Shown here piece after piece: positions 1 through 8,865 of a stretch of 64,000 nt of DNA. This DNA comes from Streptomyces sp. NRRL F-2580 (GTDB taxonomy: Bacteria > Actinomycetota > Actinomycetes > Streptomycetales > Streptomycetaceae). The notes under the pieces are model-generated. The model saw nothing but the letters and a program-made list of their open reading frames with translations. It searched no databases and had not been told where the DNA came from. The position numbers and the translations under genes are program-made. Every line of letters begins with the position of its first letter. Positions within the stretch are counted from its first letter, which is position 1. The stretch lies in NCBI RefSeq assembly GCF_000720115.1, contig NZ_JOIR01000026.1, positions 1 to 64,000 of the forward strand. The letters run 5' to 3'.

Positions 1-30
1 TCAGCGGTCAGGCCCCCACCCTCCGGATAA

Positions 31-366
31 CGCATACCACCGGCATACCGCAGGGATCATGAACCGTCACCACCCGACGACAACCCGAAAAGCTCAGTAT
101 CCAATGCCTACAAGATCGCGTATGTGGCGCAAGTGCCAGGATGGGAGTCATTCGAGAGCTTGCTCACTAATCGCCGCCGGAACACGATTGGGCACGCGAC
201 AGCACATCACGACCTCCAGACAGGCCGCATCTTCAGCGATGAGAGCCCCTCCGGGATGACGTATCTCGAGTTCCTCAGCGAGGTCCTCGGTGTCTTCGAA
301 GCACTATCGACCCTTGCCCAGGTGCTCAGGGCCAGCCGTGCTTCCTCGCCAGACTTCGACTCCTGA
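31..366 (+). pseudogene. C-terminal fragment of a HEPN-like protein
   Basis: Open frame 1 runs from a stop at 28-30 to TGA at 364-366. No ATG lies upstream and the only in-frame GTGs are weak, so this looks like the tail of a longer gene. The fragment has acidic and basic helices and an RNTIGH motif around 186-203, which fits the R-X4-H signature of HEPN nucleases (nucleophilic RNA cleavage, common in toxin and abortive-infection proteins). The family assignment rests on that motif and the helical character only. It sits next to a broken IS5 transposase, consistent with truncation by a mobile element. Confidence 0.35.
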
Positions 367-543
367 CGCGAAAGATCATTCCGTTAGGAGTTCGAGTAGT
401 GAGCTTCACCTACTGATGGCGGAAGCGAGACCGGCCGGTCCCGGCGACCTTGATCGCGAGGTTCTGGCACAGCACCATTTCGAAGCTTCAGCGGCACTCG
501 CGGTTCGCCAGGCACTCTGGTGCACTATGAGCTCGTAACGCGA

Positions 544-1250
544 TCACGAGTCGGGCTTGTTGAGGCGTCTCCAGCAGATGAGGCTGCAGGCAAGGGAGAC
601 GAACGTGTCGTGGAGTTCCGTGCGCCGTTCCCATCGGACGGCGAGTCGTTTGAACTGGTGGAGCAGGGCGAAGGTCTGTTCAACGACGTAGCGGAGCTTG
701 CCCATGCCCTTGATGTTCGGGGCGCCCTTGCGGGAGATGACGGGTAGGATCCGGCGTTTGCGCAGCTCATCGCGGTTGGGATTGGAGTCGTAGCCCTTGT
801 CTCCGAGCAGGGCGTCCGGCCGTCTGCGGGGCCGGCCGGGCCGGCCCGCCACTGGCGGGATACCGTCGACCAGGGCGAGGGTCTGGTTGACGTCGTTGAC
901 GTTCGCCGCGGTGGTGATGACTTTGAGTGGGGTGCCGCGTCCGTCGCAGATCAGGTGATGTTTGCTGCCTGTCTTCCGCCGGTCGACCGGCGACGGGCCG
1001 GTGTCAGCGCCCCCTTTTTCGCGCGGATGTGTGAGCCGTCCACGCAGGCCCTGGACCAGTCGAGGCGGCCGGCCGCGTTCAGTTCGGCGAGCAGGATCCG
1101 GTGGAGCTGGTCGAAGACCCCGGCCTTCTGTCACCGCTCCAGGCGCCGCCAGCAGGTCTGCCCCGAGCCGAACCCAAGCTCAGGGGGCAGGAGTTGCCAC
1201 GCGATGTCGTTGCAGAGGACGTACAGGATGCCCTGCAGACACAGCCGGTC
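544..1250 (-). pseudogene. IS5-family transposase, inactivated
   Basis: On the minus strand the N-terminal part (1140-1250) contains the IS5-type segment LCLQGILYVLCNDIAWQLLP. The C-terminal part contains RRKTGSKHHLI, LLGDKGYDS and RYVVEQTFALL, covering the DDE domain. Two lesions separate them. An in-frame TGA (TCA at 1131-1133) stands where a Trp codon is expected. A frame change then occurs at an A5G5 run (about 1010-1020). The second could be a natural -1 programmed frameshift, as some IS5 subgroup elements use one there, but the upstream nonsense codon still breaks the protein. The N-terminus is missing and no terminal inverted repeats were found. Confidence 0.85.
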
Positions 1251-1613
1251 AGCTACCGGTCGCGGCGCTGGTGACCTCGCCGGCCAGGGCGGCAGCAGCG
1301 GCTCGAAATCCTGCTTTCAACGTCGTGATTCCTGGCGCGTATCGGTCGCCCAGTTTTCTCCGATGCTGTCCGAAATTCACTTACGGAGACGGGGTGAGCC
1401 GTATCGGTTCTGCAACAGATTCGCGAACATATGCCAATCACCCGGCGGTCGTCGCGCCTCGTCGACGGTGTGGCGCAGAAGCGATCTCATCCATGCCGAC
1501 ACAGACGTCCGACGCCGCGGCAACCCACAGGCCAGGCGCCCCACTTGGTTCTCCTGGAAGAAACCCAGCTCCAGACCGCGTTGCGGTCCGTCGCCATGAT
1601 CTGGTGACCCGGC
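1251..1613. other. Intergenic stretch, no supported gene
   Basis: No frame here carries a recognisable domain or good start context. Composition is less GC-biased at third positions than the neighbours. It probably contains the missing end of the IS5-type element and other debris. Confidence 0.4.
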
Positions 1614-2664
1614 TCAGTCGTTCAGGCGCCGCTTGCCGAACTGGCCCACCACGGCAGGGTCGCGGTGGTCGAAGAACAGGAAGGACCCGGTGTCCAGAGT
1701 GGCGATGGCCGCCATCTGGTCGTCGGTGAGCTCGAAGTCGAAGACGTCGATGTTCTCCGCCATGCGCTCGGCGCGGACCGACTTGGGGTTCGCGACGACG
1801 CCGCGCCGGGTCAGCCGGGGGAGCGCGGCCTGCGCCCCCGACTTCCCGTGCTTCGCACCGATCTCGCTCAGCAGCGGGTGCGCGAAGAGGTTATTGCAGC
1901 CTTCGGCGAACCCGCCCCAGGACTGGATCTGGACCCTGTGCTCGAGCATCACTTCATGGTCGGCGGTGCGCTGGAAGAACGGGTGCGTCTCGATCAGGTC
2001 GACGAGCCGATCGGGGTAGAAGTTGGCGACGCCGTCGCCCTGGTGAGGCCTTCGCGGGTCCTCTCATGGCGCGCCACTGGCCGTACACGTCGCCGTAACA
2101 GCGGGAAGTTCATCTTCACCGTGGGGTACTGGGGGGCACCCACGCGGGAGACGGTGCCGCCGGCGCGGACGACGCCGAAGGCGGTGTCCAGGGCGGTTCC
2201 GGGCCGACGCATTCCAGCACGGTGTGGGTGCCGTCGCCGCCGGTCAGCGCTCGTACCTTCTCGATGCCCTCGGCGCCGCGCTCGGCGACGATGTCGGTGG
2301 CGCCGAACGCGCGGCCCAGGTCGGTGCGGTCCTTGTGCCGGCCCATGAGGGTGATCCGCTCCGCGCCGAGGCGCTTGGCGGCGAGCACGGCGGACAGGCC
2401 GACCGCGCCGTCGCCTATGACGGTGACGGTGGTGCGCTCGTTCACGCTGGCGGTGACCGCGCAGTGGTGGCCGGTAGGGAACACATCGGAGAGCGTCAGC
2501 AGGGAAGGCAGCAGGGCGGAGTCCTCGCCGACGGGGAGCTTGACCAGGGTGCCGACGGCCTGCGGGACGCGCACGGCGAGGGCGTCGGTGGGCTGCTGGA
2601 TGCGCGGGTCCGGGACGTTCTCGACGCGGACGTCGCCGGCACCGTAGATCAGGCACCGCCGGCG
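1614..2664 (-). pseudogene. Chimeric remnant: Zn alcohol dehydrogenase joined to aldo/keto reductase
   Basis: Minus-strand reading from 2664 begins as a zinc-dependent alcohol dehydrogenase (GDVRVENVPDPRIQQPTDAL). It jumps straight to LVKLPVGEDSALLPSLL, so the zinc-binding catalytic half is deleted. The Rossmann part follows (VIGDGAVGLSAVLAAKRLGA), then a one-base frameshift near 2197-2200. At about 2098-2105 the text changes after NFPLL into an aldo/keto reductase (YGDVYGQWRAM), with another frameshift near 2033. The C-terminus is then readable ([33 protein letters not shown]) to the stop at 1614. Two genes have been spliced by deletion and neither can be functional. Confidence 0.8.
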
Positions 2665-2998
2665 GTGCCGGCGCGCTCGGCGGGTACCCGGTCCAGCAGC
2701 ACGGTCAGCCCAGGGTTGCCGCCGGCGCGCCCAGGAGGAGCCGTAGCGCTGTCTCCGGATGGTGTGGGGCTGGGGGAATCCCACGCCATGCGTGGGGCCG
2801 TCCGGCAGGCCTTGACCGGGGTCGGAGGCGCGCGGAGACTGGACGTAGTACGTGTGCATCGTAGGTGTACGCCGGTACCTCCCGTCTCATGGACGCCGGC
2901 GGCGGTGGGGTCGCGGCTCCGCGACCCGAACCCTTACCCCGAGCCGGTGGCCCCGCACGGGCGGCGCACCGGCGCAGTCACAGAGGGGAGGCCGCGCG
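2665..2998. other. Intergenic region before the 3.0-5.5 kb operon
   Basis: No coding frame is supported. The far end carries the likely ribosome-binding site GAGGGGAGG for the gene starting at 2999. I saw no clear -10/-35 pair. Confidence 0.4.
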
Positions 2999-3277
2999 AT
3001 GGCCCTCCACAGACTCCAGCACCACCCCACGGGCCCGGTCCGCACGCGCTTCTGGGCGGAGACCGCCCTGGGAACCCTGTCCGGGCTGCTCTTCCTGGTC
3101 ACGCTGGTCTGGCGCGACTGGATCGAGCTCCTCTTCGGCGTCGAGCCCGATGCCGGGAGCGGCGTGCTCGAGTGGCTCATCGTGGCCATCACGGCCCTGG
3201 TCACCGTCCTGTGCGCCCTCGGCGCGCGGATGGAGTGGCGCAGAACCCACCCAGCCGGCGCGCACGCCTTGCGGTAG
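2999..3277 (+). CDS. Small two-helix membrane protein of unknown function
   Basis: This 92-residue protein starts at ATG 2999, preceded by GAGGGGAGG. It has two hydrophobic segments, roughly residues 22-38 (LGTLSGLLFLVTLVW) and 58-74 (WLIVAITALVTVLCAL), separated by an acidic loop, with a basic C-terminus. It is the first of three tightly spaced + strand genes (32 bp to the next). I recognise no family. Membrane location follows from the hydrophobic segments; the role is unknown. Confidence 0.7.
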   Translation: MALHRLQHHPTGPVRTRFWAETALGTLSGLLFLVTLVWRDWIELLFGVEPDAGSGVLEWLIVAITALVTVLCALGARMEWRRTHPAGAHALR

Positions 3278-3309
3278 CGGAGCCGGGCTGAGGCGAGAGG
3301 AGGATCGCC

Positions 3310-4080
3310 ATGCCTGAGGACGCGAGGGAGCTCATCCGGAAGGCGCCGCTGAGCTTCGTCGGTACGGTCACGCAGCTCGGCGACGCGCGAGTGGCGGACG
3401 TACCGGTCGACGAACGGACCGCCGTGGTCCAGGTGGACGCGGTGTTGCACGCACCCGACGCCTTCAAGAAGCTCGCCGGCAGCGAGGTCACCGTCCAGCT
3501 GTCGGCGGAACTCGACCCGCCGGCCGTCGGCGACGCGGTCGCGTTCTTCACCAACGGAACGGTCTACGGACGGGGGCTCGCCGTCCAGGAGATCGGACGG
3601 CTGCCCGCGGACGCGGTCCAGCCGCACCTCTCCCGTGCCGCCAGAACCGCCGACGCGATGCCGTTCTCCGCGCTGGAGCGCGACATCGAGGATGAAGACA
3701 TGGTCACGCACGCCGACGAAGCGGACGCGGTCGTGATCGGCGTCGTCGTGGGCTTGCAGCAGGCGGGCAGCAGGCAGGCCGGCGGTGAGCGGGCGCGCGA
3801 CGAGCACGTCTCGGAGCACACCCCCAACTGGTGGATCGCGCAGCTCGACGTGGGTCACGTGGAGCAGGGGCAGGTCACCGAGGGGCGGATCAACGTGCTC
3901 TACCCCAACAGCCGGGACTTCCGCTGGTTCCAGGCGCCGAAGCCGCATGCCTCGCAGGAGGGGATGTGGTTCCTGCACGCCACCGAGGGCGCCCTGGCCG
4001 AGTGGGCCCCGTTCCAGATCGTCCACCCCGATGACTACCAGCCGGTGCAGAAGCTTCAAACGCTGCAGGCACGGAGGTGA
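3310..4080 (+). CDS. Hypothetical protein, signal-less, about 256 residues
   Basis: The ATG at 3310 follows GAGAGGAGGATCGCC, a strong ribosome-binding site. The product has no signal peptide and no transmembrane segment. The N-terminal third alternates beta-type segments (FVGTVTQLG, VVQVDAVLHAPDAF, SEVTVQLSAELDPPAVGDAVAFF) with an OB-like look, and a similar pattern recurs near residues 135-200 (AVVIGVVVGLQQAG, WIAQLDVGHVEQG). It may therefore hold two related domains. It sits between a small membrane protein and a beta-propeller gene, 6 bp upstream of the latter, so the three are probably one transcript. Function unknown. Confidence 0.75.
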   Translation: MPEDARELIRKAPLSFVGTVTQLGDARVADVPVDERTAVVQVDAVLHAPDAFKKLAGSEVTVQLSAELDPPAVGDAVAFFTNGTVYGRGLAVQEIGRLPADAVQPHLSRAARTADAMPFSALERDIEDEDMVTHADEADAVVIGVVVGLQQAGSRQAGGERARDEHVSEHTPNWWIAQLDVGHVEQGQVTEGRINVLYPNSRDFRWFQAPKPHASQEGMWFLHATEGALAEWAPFQIVHPDDYQPVQKLQTLQARR

Positions 4081-4086
4081 GCGGAC

Positions 4087-5487
4087 ATGCCCACGCTCAA
4101 AGTCGTCAACATCACTCCCGTCGCGCTGAGCGGCAGCCGTTCCCAGGACGCCGAGCCCGACCTCGCCGTCAATCCTGAGCACCCCAACGAGGTGGTCGCG
4201 ACCGCGTTCACCCCCGACCCGATGGGAGGCTCCCTCGCCCCGATCTACGTGTCGACCGACGGCGGCGACACCTGGATGCTGAGAAGCGTCGTCCCCGGCG
4301 GTACCCCGAGGCTGGGCACAGGGGACATTTCGGTCAGCTTCGCGTCCAAGGGAGGCGCCCTCTACGCGGGCATCCTCAACGCCCAGGCCTCCCTGCAGAA
4401 CATCCTGCGCATGCAGATCCTGCGTTCGCCGGGCATCTCCTCGGCGGCGCCCATGGAGGTCCTCCTCTCCCGTGACAGGCCGGACCAGCCGTCGGTCGTG
4501 GCAGGGAGCTTCCAGGACAACGGAGTCACCCGCGACCGCGTCTACGTCGCCAACAACGACTTGGGGCTCCGCCCCAGGTCCGCCGCCGTGGACGTCTCCG
4601 ACGACGCCCGCTCGGCACCGGCGCCCGCCGGATTCGCGCGCAACCGCGTCGAACAGCGCACCCCGGACGGCCAGGACGGGCCGCCGGTACGGATCGCACT
4701 CCACCCTGACGGGACGGTCTACGCGGCGTTCGAGAGCTGGCAGAACGCCACCGACGGCGGGGGCGACATCGTGAACGTCACCTTCGACGTCGTGGTCACC
4801 CGTGACGACAGAGGAGGCGTCGGGGCGAACCCCTTCCAGGGCCTGAAGGACGCCGACGACTCGGCCATCGGCCAGCGCGTGGCGACGGAGCGGTTCGAGA
4901 CGTTCAACGCGTTCATGGGCCAGGAGCGCCTCGGCGGCGATCTCGCGATCGCGGTGGACCCCACGGACGCGGCCGGCGTCCGGGTGGCCTGGTGCGACCG
5001 TGTCGGCGCGACGGCGGGGGTCGGCTGCATCCTGCACGTCCGCCACTCGACGGACTTCGGGCAGACCTGGTCGGACGACGTCCGTACCGTCAGCAACGCC
5101 AAGAACCCGGCGCTGGCCGTGAACACGGACGCTTTGCTCGGACTGGCCTACCAGCAGTTCAGTCAGGGGCAGTGGGCGACGGTGCTGGAGCTGACGGCCG
5201 ACGACTGGCAGACCCCGCCGGAGCGCCACGTGCTGCACCAGGCGCCGGCCAGTGTACCCACGGCGCGCTTCCTGCCGTTCCTGGGCGACTACATCCGGCT
5301 GCTCACGGTCGGCCGCGACTTCTACGGGGTGTTCTCGGGCAACAACACGCCCGACCACGCCAACTTCCCCGAGGGTGTGACGTACCAGCGTCACGCCGAC
5401 TTCGTGAGCCACCAGTTGCTCGACCTCGACAACGTGACGCGGGTATCCCCGTCCATCGACCCGTTCTTCTACCACCGGACCGCATAG
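4087..5487 (+). CDS. BNR/Asp-box beta-propeller protein (sialidase-like fold)
   Basis: The 466-residue product carries two clear Asp-box motifs, STDGGDTW near residue 56 and STDFGQTW near residue 321. It has the alternating strands of a sialidase-type propeller. The sialidase Arg triad is not evident, so enzymatic activity should not be assumed. There is no signal peptide although most relatives are exported. The ribosome-binding site GGAGG overlaps the end of the preceding gene, and ATG 4087 is 6 bp after its stop, indicating translational coupling. The gene ends before a strong hairpin shared with the convergent carboxypeptidase gene. Confidence 0.75.
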   Translation: MPTLKVVNITPVALSGSRSQDAEPDLAVNPEHPNEVVATAFTPDPMGGSLAPIYVSTDGGDTWMLRSVVPGGTPRLGTGDISVSFASKGGALYAGILNAQASLQNILRMQILRSPGISSAAPMEVLLSRDRPDQPSVVAGSFQDNGVTRDRVYVANNDLGLRPRSAAVDVSDDARSAPAPAGFARNRVEQRTPDGQDGPPVRIALHPDGTVYAAFESWQNATDGGGDIVNVTFDVVVTRDDRGGVGANPFQGLKDADDSAIGQRVATERFETFNAFMGQERLGGDLAIAVDPTDAAGVRVAWCDRVGATAGVGCILHVRHSTDFGQTWSDDVRTVSNAKNPALAVNTDALLGLAYQQFSQGQWATVLELTADDWQTPPERHVLHQAPASVPTARFLPFLGDYIRLLTVGRDFYGVFSGNNTPDHANFPEGVTYQRHADFVSHQLLDLDNVTRVSPSIDPFFYHRTA

Positions 5488-5500
5488 GCCCGGGCTTGGC

Positions 5501-5527
5501 TGAGGCGCCCGCCACACGGGCGCCTCA
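5501..5527. terminator. Bidirectional hairpin terminator
   Basis: TGAGGCGCCCG and CGGGCGCCTCA form a perfect 11-bp stem with a CCACA loop. It lies between the convergent ends of the propeller gene (stop 5487) and the carboxypeptidase gene (stop 5555). There is no long T tract, as is usual in GC-rich actinobacteria. Confidence 0.8.
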
Positions 5528-5554
5528 ACCACGTACGGCACGGCGCTAGATGAT

Positions 5555-6628
5555 CTAGGTGCGAGCGGTCAGGCAGAACTGCACGAGCCCGGCGTCGACT
5601 TCGAGGACGATCTTCTTCATCTCCGCCCACGGCGGGTGGAAGCTCTTGCCCCACTCGACCGTGAAGGCCAGGATCTTGCCCTTCTGCGAGTCGACGATGT
5701 GGCGCGCGTAGGCGTAGTCGTCGCTGGTCCCGCAGGTCGGGTACAGGTCGAAGGCGGACTGCGGGGTGTACTCCTTGCCCCGTACGCCCTTCAGCGCCTT
5801 GCAGAACTGCTCGGCGAGCACGGCGGAGTCGTCGGCGTCGGTCTTCGCGACGAACTCCGCGTAGAGCAGGTCCTGCTTCAGTCCGCGCTTGCCGTCGAAG
5901 GCGGGGTTCCGGAAGTTCCTGGTCGGGTCGATGGACTGGTTGTTGTCGTCGCCCCACACGTAGAGCATGTCCTGGGTGTAGCTGTGCACGTCGACGAACC
6001 AGCGGGTCCGCGGGAACTCGTCGAGCAGCCAGCGGACGTTGCGGGTCTCGGGCTCCGAGAAGGCACTGGGTCCCTGGTACACCTGATCGAGGTCGGCCGG
6101 GTCGGCCGAGACCCGGACCGGGGCGTCCGGGTGGAAGGCGGTCTCGAAGTCGAATAGGTGGTCGTAGTTGCGGTTGATGTCGACGCCGATCGCGGCCGGG
6201 TCGCCGCCGGACTGGACCGGATTGCGGTTCCTGCGCCACATCGGTTCGACGGTCTGGCTGTAGTGCCGACCGTCGGGATTGACGAGCGGGAACACGACGA
6301 CGTCGAGTCCGTCGAGGATGCTGTGCACCTGGGTGGAGGTGAAGCTCGTACCGCCGTAGGCGAGGCCCGTACCGCCGCTGTGCGCGTGCAGCAGGTCGGC
6401 CGCGAGGTTGACGAGGATTTCGCAGCTGCCCCATTCCCGGGCATGTGCGCCGCCGATCAGTACGATGGCGTCGTTGGCCCCTCGCTCGGTGGTGCCGATC
6501 CGCAGAGCCTGGGCGGCCCGGCCCTCGAAGGTGAGCTCGGGCAGGTCGATGAGTTCGCATTCGCCCGGGAACGCGGCGGCCAGGCTGGTCACGCCGGACG
6601 CGACCTCGGTGATATTCAGGTACGGCAT
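5555..6628 (-). CDS. M14-family zinc carboxypeptidase without signal peptide
   Basis: A 357-residue metallocarboxypeptidase. The zinc-binding HxxE is visible in GGAHAREWGS (about residues 58-67), the third zinc ligand region is DVHSYTQ near residue 212, and the catalytic Glu is in FTVEWGKS near residue 322. VNPDGRHY and RRNRNP match substrate-binding motifs of the family (hydrolysis of C-terminal amino acids). The mature catalytic domain starts almost at residue 1, with neither a signal peptide nor the prodomain normal for exported M14 enzymes. A separate 104-residue gene 10 bp upstream looks like such a prodomain. Start ATG 6628 follows GGAGGGAC. Confidence 0.88.
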   Translation of the reverse strand: MPYLNITEVASGVTSLAAAFPGECELIDLPELTFEGRAAQALRIGTTERGANDAIVLIGGAHAREWGSCEILVNLAADLLHAHSGGTGLAYGGTSFTSTQVHSILDGLDVVVFPLVNPDGRHYSQTVEPMWRRNRNPVQSGGDPAAIGVDINRNYDHLFDFETAFHPDAPVRVSADPADLDQVYQGPSAFSEPETRNVRWLLDEFPRTRWFVDVHSYTQDMLYVWGDDNNQSIDPTRNFRNPAFDGKRGLKQDLLYAEFVAKTDADDSAVLAEQFCKALKGVRGKEYTPQSAFDLYPTCGTSDDYAYARHIVDSQKGKILAFTVEWGKSFHPPWAEMKKIVLEVDAGLVQFCLTART

Positions 6629-6638
6629 GGCGTCCCTC

Positions 6639-6953
6639 CTAGGTGTCCTTCACCTTGAGGGCGAGTCCCTGCGGAACCGCGTCCTCGGGAGCAAATCGGT
6701 CTCCCTCGCCGACCTCGGCCTGACGGGCGCGTCCGGTGGCGGCGGCGTCCTCCAGGGTCGTGACCGTCACGCCCTCGCGTACGAGGGCTTCGGCCTTCTC
6801 GGGGGATACGTAGGCGTCGAAGCTGAGACTGCCGTCCTCGTCCTGGCCGACCCGTCCGCCGACGTCGGGACGGGTATCGCGAAGCAGCGCGCGCAGGGTG
6901 TCGGGGTCCTTCGCCGTGACCCGGACGCGGAGGATCGTGTACTCCTTGGACAT
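6639..6953 (-). CDS. Stand-alone carboxypeptidase prodomain/inhibitor-like protein (inference)
   Basis: The 104-residue protein starts at ATG 6953 after GAAGGAGG. Its core (ILRVRVTAKDPDTLRALLRD, then SLSFDAYVSPEKAEALVREG, then VTVTTLEDAA) has the beta-alpha-beta-alpha-beta pattern and the closing 'GV.V..LED' seen in N-terminal prodomains of actinobacterial M14 carboxypeptidases. The M14 gene follows 10 bp downstream and lacks any prodomain. I infer that this protein acts in trans as a chaperone or inhibitor of the enzyme. The similarity is judged by eye; an unrelated small protein remains possible. Confidence 0.55.
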   Translation of the reverse strand: MSKEYTILRVRVTAKDPDTLRALLRDTRPDVGGRVGQDEDGSLSFDAYVSPEKAEALVREGVTVTTLEDAAATGRARQAEVGEGDRFAPEDAVPQGLALKVKDT

Positions 6954-7078
6954 GACGGGCCTCCTTCGGGCGCCGTCGGCCTCACATCAGCGGTGCCAAA
7001 GCTGCCGGGACGGCGCGCACGCTGGCGTATACGCGGGGGGAAACACGTACATGTATGTCTGATGTGTACCTCGTACCC

Positions 7079-7822
7079 TCAGCCTGCGCTTCCGCCGTAG
7101 AACGAGTCAAGCGGCGCCTCGGGCATCCGGCTCAGCAGGCAGTCGAGGCCCGCGATCAGCTCCTGCTCGTCGTCGTAATCGGCCAGTCGCGGGACGAGTG
7201 CGCGCAGCCGCGGGTACTCGGCGGCGGGCATCCGGTGCAGGCCCAGGCGCAGCATGAGGTCCGGCTCCTCGGGGTTGTCGACCGCCTGGCGCTTGTCCAC
7301 GAGGAGGCAGCCGAGGATCCAGGCCACGAAGGCGCGGTAGATCGTCAGCGTCGTGGCGTCGTCGAAGCCGGCGCGGCCGAGTACCTCGAGGATGTGCTCG
7401 GTGAGCTTGAGCACCGGCGCGGGGCGCCGGGCCACCGGTACGCTGAGCGGGCGCGTGGCCACCACGGGCAGTATCTCGGGGTGGGCGTGCACCGTGGCCG
7501 CGAAGGCGCGGGCGATCCGGCGCAGTTCGGCGCGCCAGGACGGGTCGCTCGATGTGATCTCCCGGTCGGTGGAGATCCTTTCGGCCAAAGTCCGCAGCCG
7601 GTCGTTGACCTCGGCGAAGAAGGCCTCGACCAGGCCGTCGAGCAGGGCCTCCTTGCCGGCGGTGTACCGGTAGATAGCCATCGGCTCCACACCGAGGTCG
7701 GAGGCGAGGCGCCGCATGGTCAGCCGGGCGAGCCCTTCCCGGTCGACCAGGGCGACGGCCGCGGTGAGCACCAGCGGGCGGCTCAGATGTCCCCGCCTCT
7801 CCGGGGTGTCCCGCTCAACCAT
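7079..7822 (-). CDS. TetR/AcrR-family transcriptional regulator
   Basis: This is a 247-residue regulator. The N-terminal helix-turn-helix is visible in LTAAVALVDREGLARLTMRR and LASDLGVEPMAIYRYTAGKE (about residues 18-60). It is followed by an all-helical ligand domain with the TetR_C-like layout, including YRAFVAWILGCLL. I chose ATG 7822 because GGGGAGTGCTGAC precedes it; an upstream in-frame start exists at 7867 but has no ribosome-binding site. No target gene is obvious, since the neighbours are debris on one side and the carboxypeptidase operon, on the same strand, on the other. It may regulate only itself or a lost gene. Confidence 0.9.
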   Translation of the reverse strand: MVERDTPERRGHLSRPLVLTAAVALVDREGLARLTMRRLASDLGVEPMAIYRYTAGKEALLDGLVEAFFAEVNDRLRTLAERISTDREITSSDPSWRAELRRIARAFAATVHAHPEILPVVATRPLSVPVARRPAPVLKLTEHILEVLGRAGFDDATTLTIYRAFVAWILGCLLVDKRQAVDNPEEPDLMLRLGLHRMPAAEYPRLRALVPRLADYDDEQELIAGLDCLLSRMPEAPLDSFYGGSAG

Positions 7823-7858
7823 GTCAGCACTCCCCTCGCGGGCGGCCTGCGAACGTAG

Positions 7859-7899
7859 GGATATCAACTAAATATAGTCCATAATTGTACGGAATATCC
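7859..7899. promoter_or_regulatory. AT-rich promoter/operator region upstream of the TetR gene
   Basis: The 41-bp island is strikingly AT-rich for this genome. It is bounded by inverted GGATAT (7859-7864) and ATATCC (7894-7899) with TATAGTCCATAATTGTAC inside. Its place just upstream of the TetR start suggests an autoregulated promoter. The exact -10 and -35 could not be assigned. Confidence 0.45.
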
Positions 7900-8391
7900 G
7901 GCTGCTGCTCGCCGGTGTCTGGGCACGGTTTGGCGCTCCAGCTGCAGATCGAGATCTTGAGGTCCGATCCGGTGCGCGTCCAGCGCTCCTGGACAGGTGG
8001 CCCCACTGTGCCGGGCACGGCCCTCCAAGGCCCTTGTCGCACCGAAGGGAAACGACGTTCCGGGCGGGTCGGCCACCAGGGGCCTGGCCCGGCAATTGCC
8101 CGCCCCAAGGGGCGGTGTTCGAACTCACCGGAGCAGTCCTGGCCTGCCGCCACGCACATCGGCTGCTGCGGGACCCGGACGCGGAGCGACTGGCCATGCA
8201 CGCCGTCAACGGCCTGATCGCCGGCCGCCAGGCTGCCGGTCACGACTGAAGCGGTATCGTCGCCTGGCAGATCGCCGGGCGCCACCCGGATGCGCTCGAT
8301 GGCCTCACCGAGTCGCCCGCAGAACAGGTGGCCGGAGGGTCGGGACCTGGATGCTGCTCACGTCGGCTGTTCGTCGAACGCGGTTGCCCGG
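7900..8391. other. No intact gene
   Basis: Several open frames exist but none has a domain. The + frame ending at 8249 (GAVFELTGAVLACRHAHRLL) has a protein-like look and could be the end of a lost gene; I cannot name it. Confidence 0.3.
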
Positions 8392-8640
8392 TAGTAGCTC
8401 AAGCTCGCGGTCAGCGCCCGTCGGTCGCAAAGCACCGCGAGATAGTCGGGGTACGTCTGGTCGACAGAGGACTAGTTCCTCGGCAAGGAAGCCGCACGCG
8501 CGATCGCGCAGCACGTCGCCGCGCCGATGACCTACGTAGAGCTGGAAGGCGTCTCGCACTGGATCCCCGACACGGCGGCGGCACAGTTCAACGCCCTGCT
8601 ACAGCAACACATACACACGACTGGCGCGCCGATCCAACGT
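8392..8640 (+). pseudogene. Alpha/beta hydrolase C-terminal remnant
   Basis: In frame 1 the sequence reads YVWSTED, stop (TAG 8473-8475), FLGKEAARAIAQHV, then YVELEGVSHWIPDTAAAQFN. This is the end of an alpha/beta hydrolase of the epoxide-hydrolase/dehalogenase type. YVWSTED holds the acid region and GVSHWIP the catalytic His. Further in-frame stops lie upstream (TAGTAG near 8392-8397 and TAG near 8451). The nucleophile half is absent. Confidence 0.65.
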
Positions 8641-8865
8641 GAGGCGTTCCCGCAGAGGGGTGTACCGCAAGACGGAGTCGTCTCGATGGCGGCGGAGGGG
8701 CGGCACGTAGCGCTCAACCCGGGGAGCGGCTTCCGGGGCGACCGGTGTACTCGTCGAGCGACAACTCCGTGAAGCCGTGGAGACCCGTGCGCAACTGCTC
8801 GACAGACGGGAAGGGAACGGCATCTCCGCTCACTGAGGCGCAGGGGGGCGCGTCGGCCCGTTTCG

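Noticed and set aside
2887..5541. 884-codon minus-strand frame
   Set aside because: Antisense to three coherent + genes with good ribosome-binding sites and Asp-box motifs.
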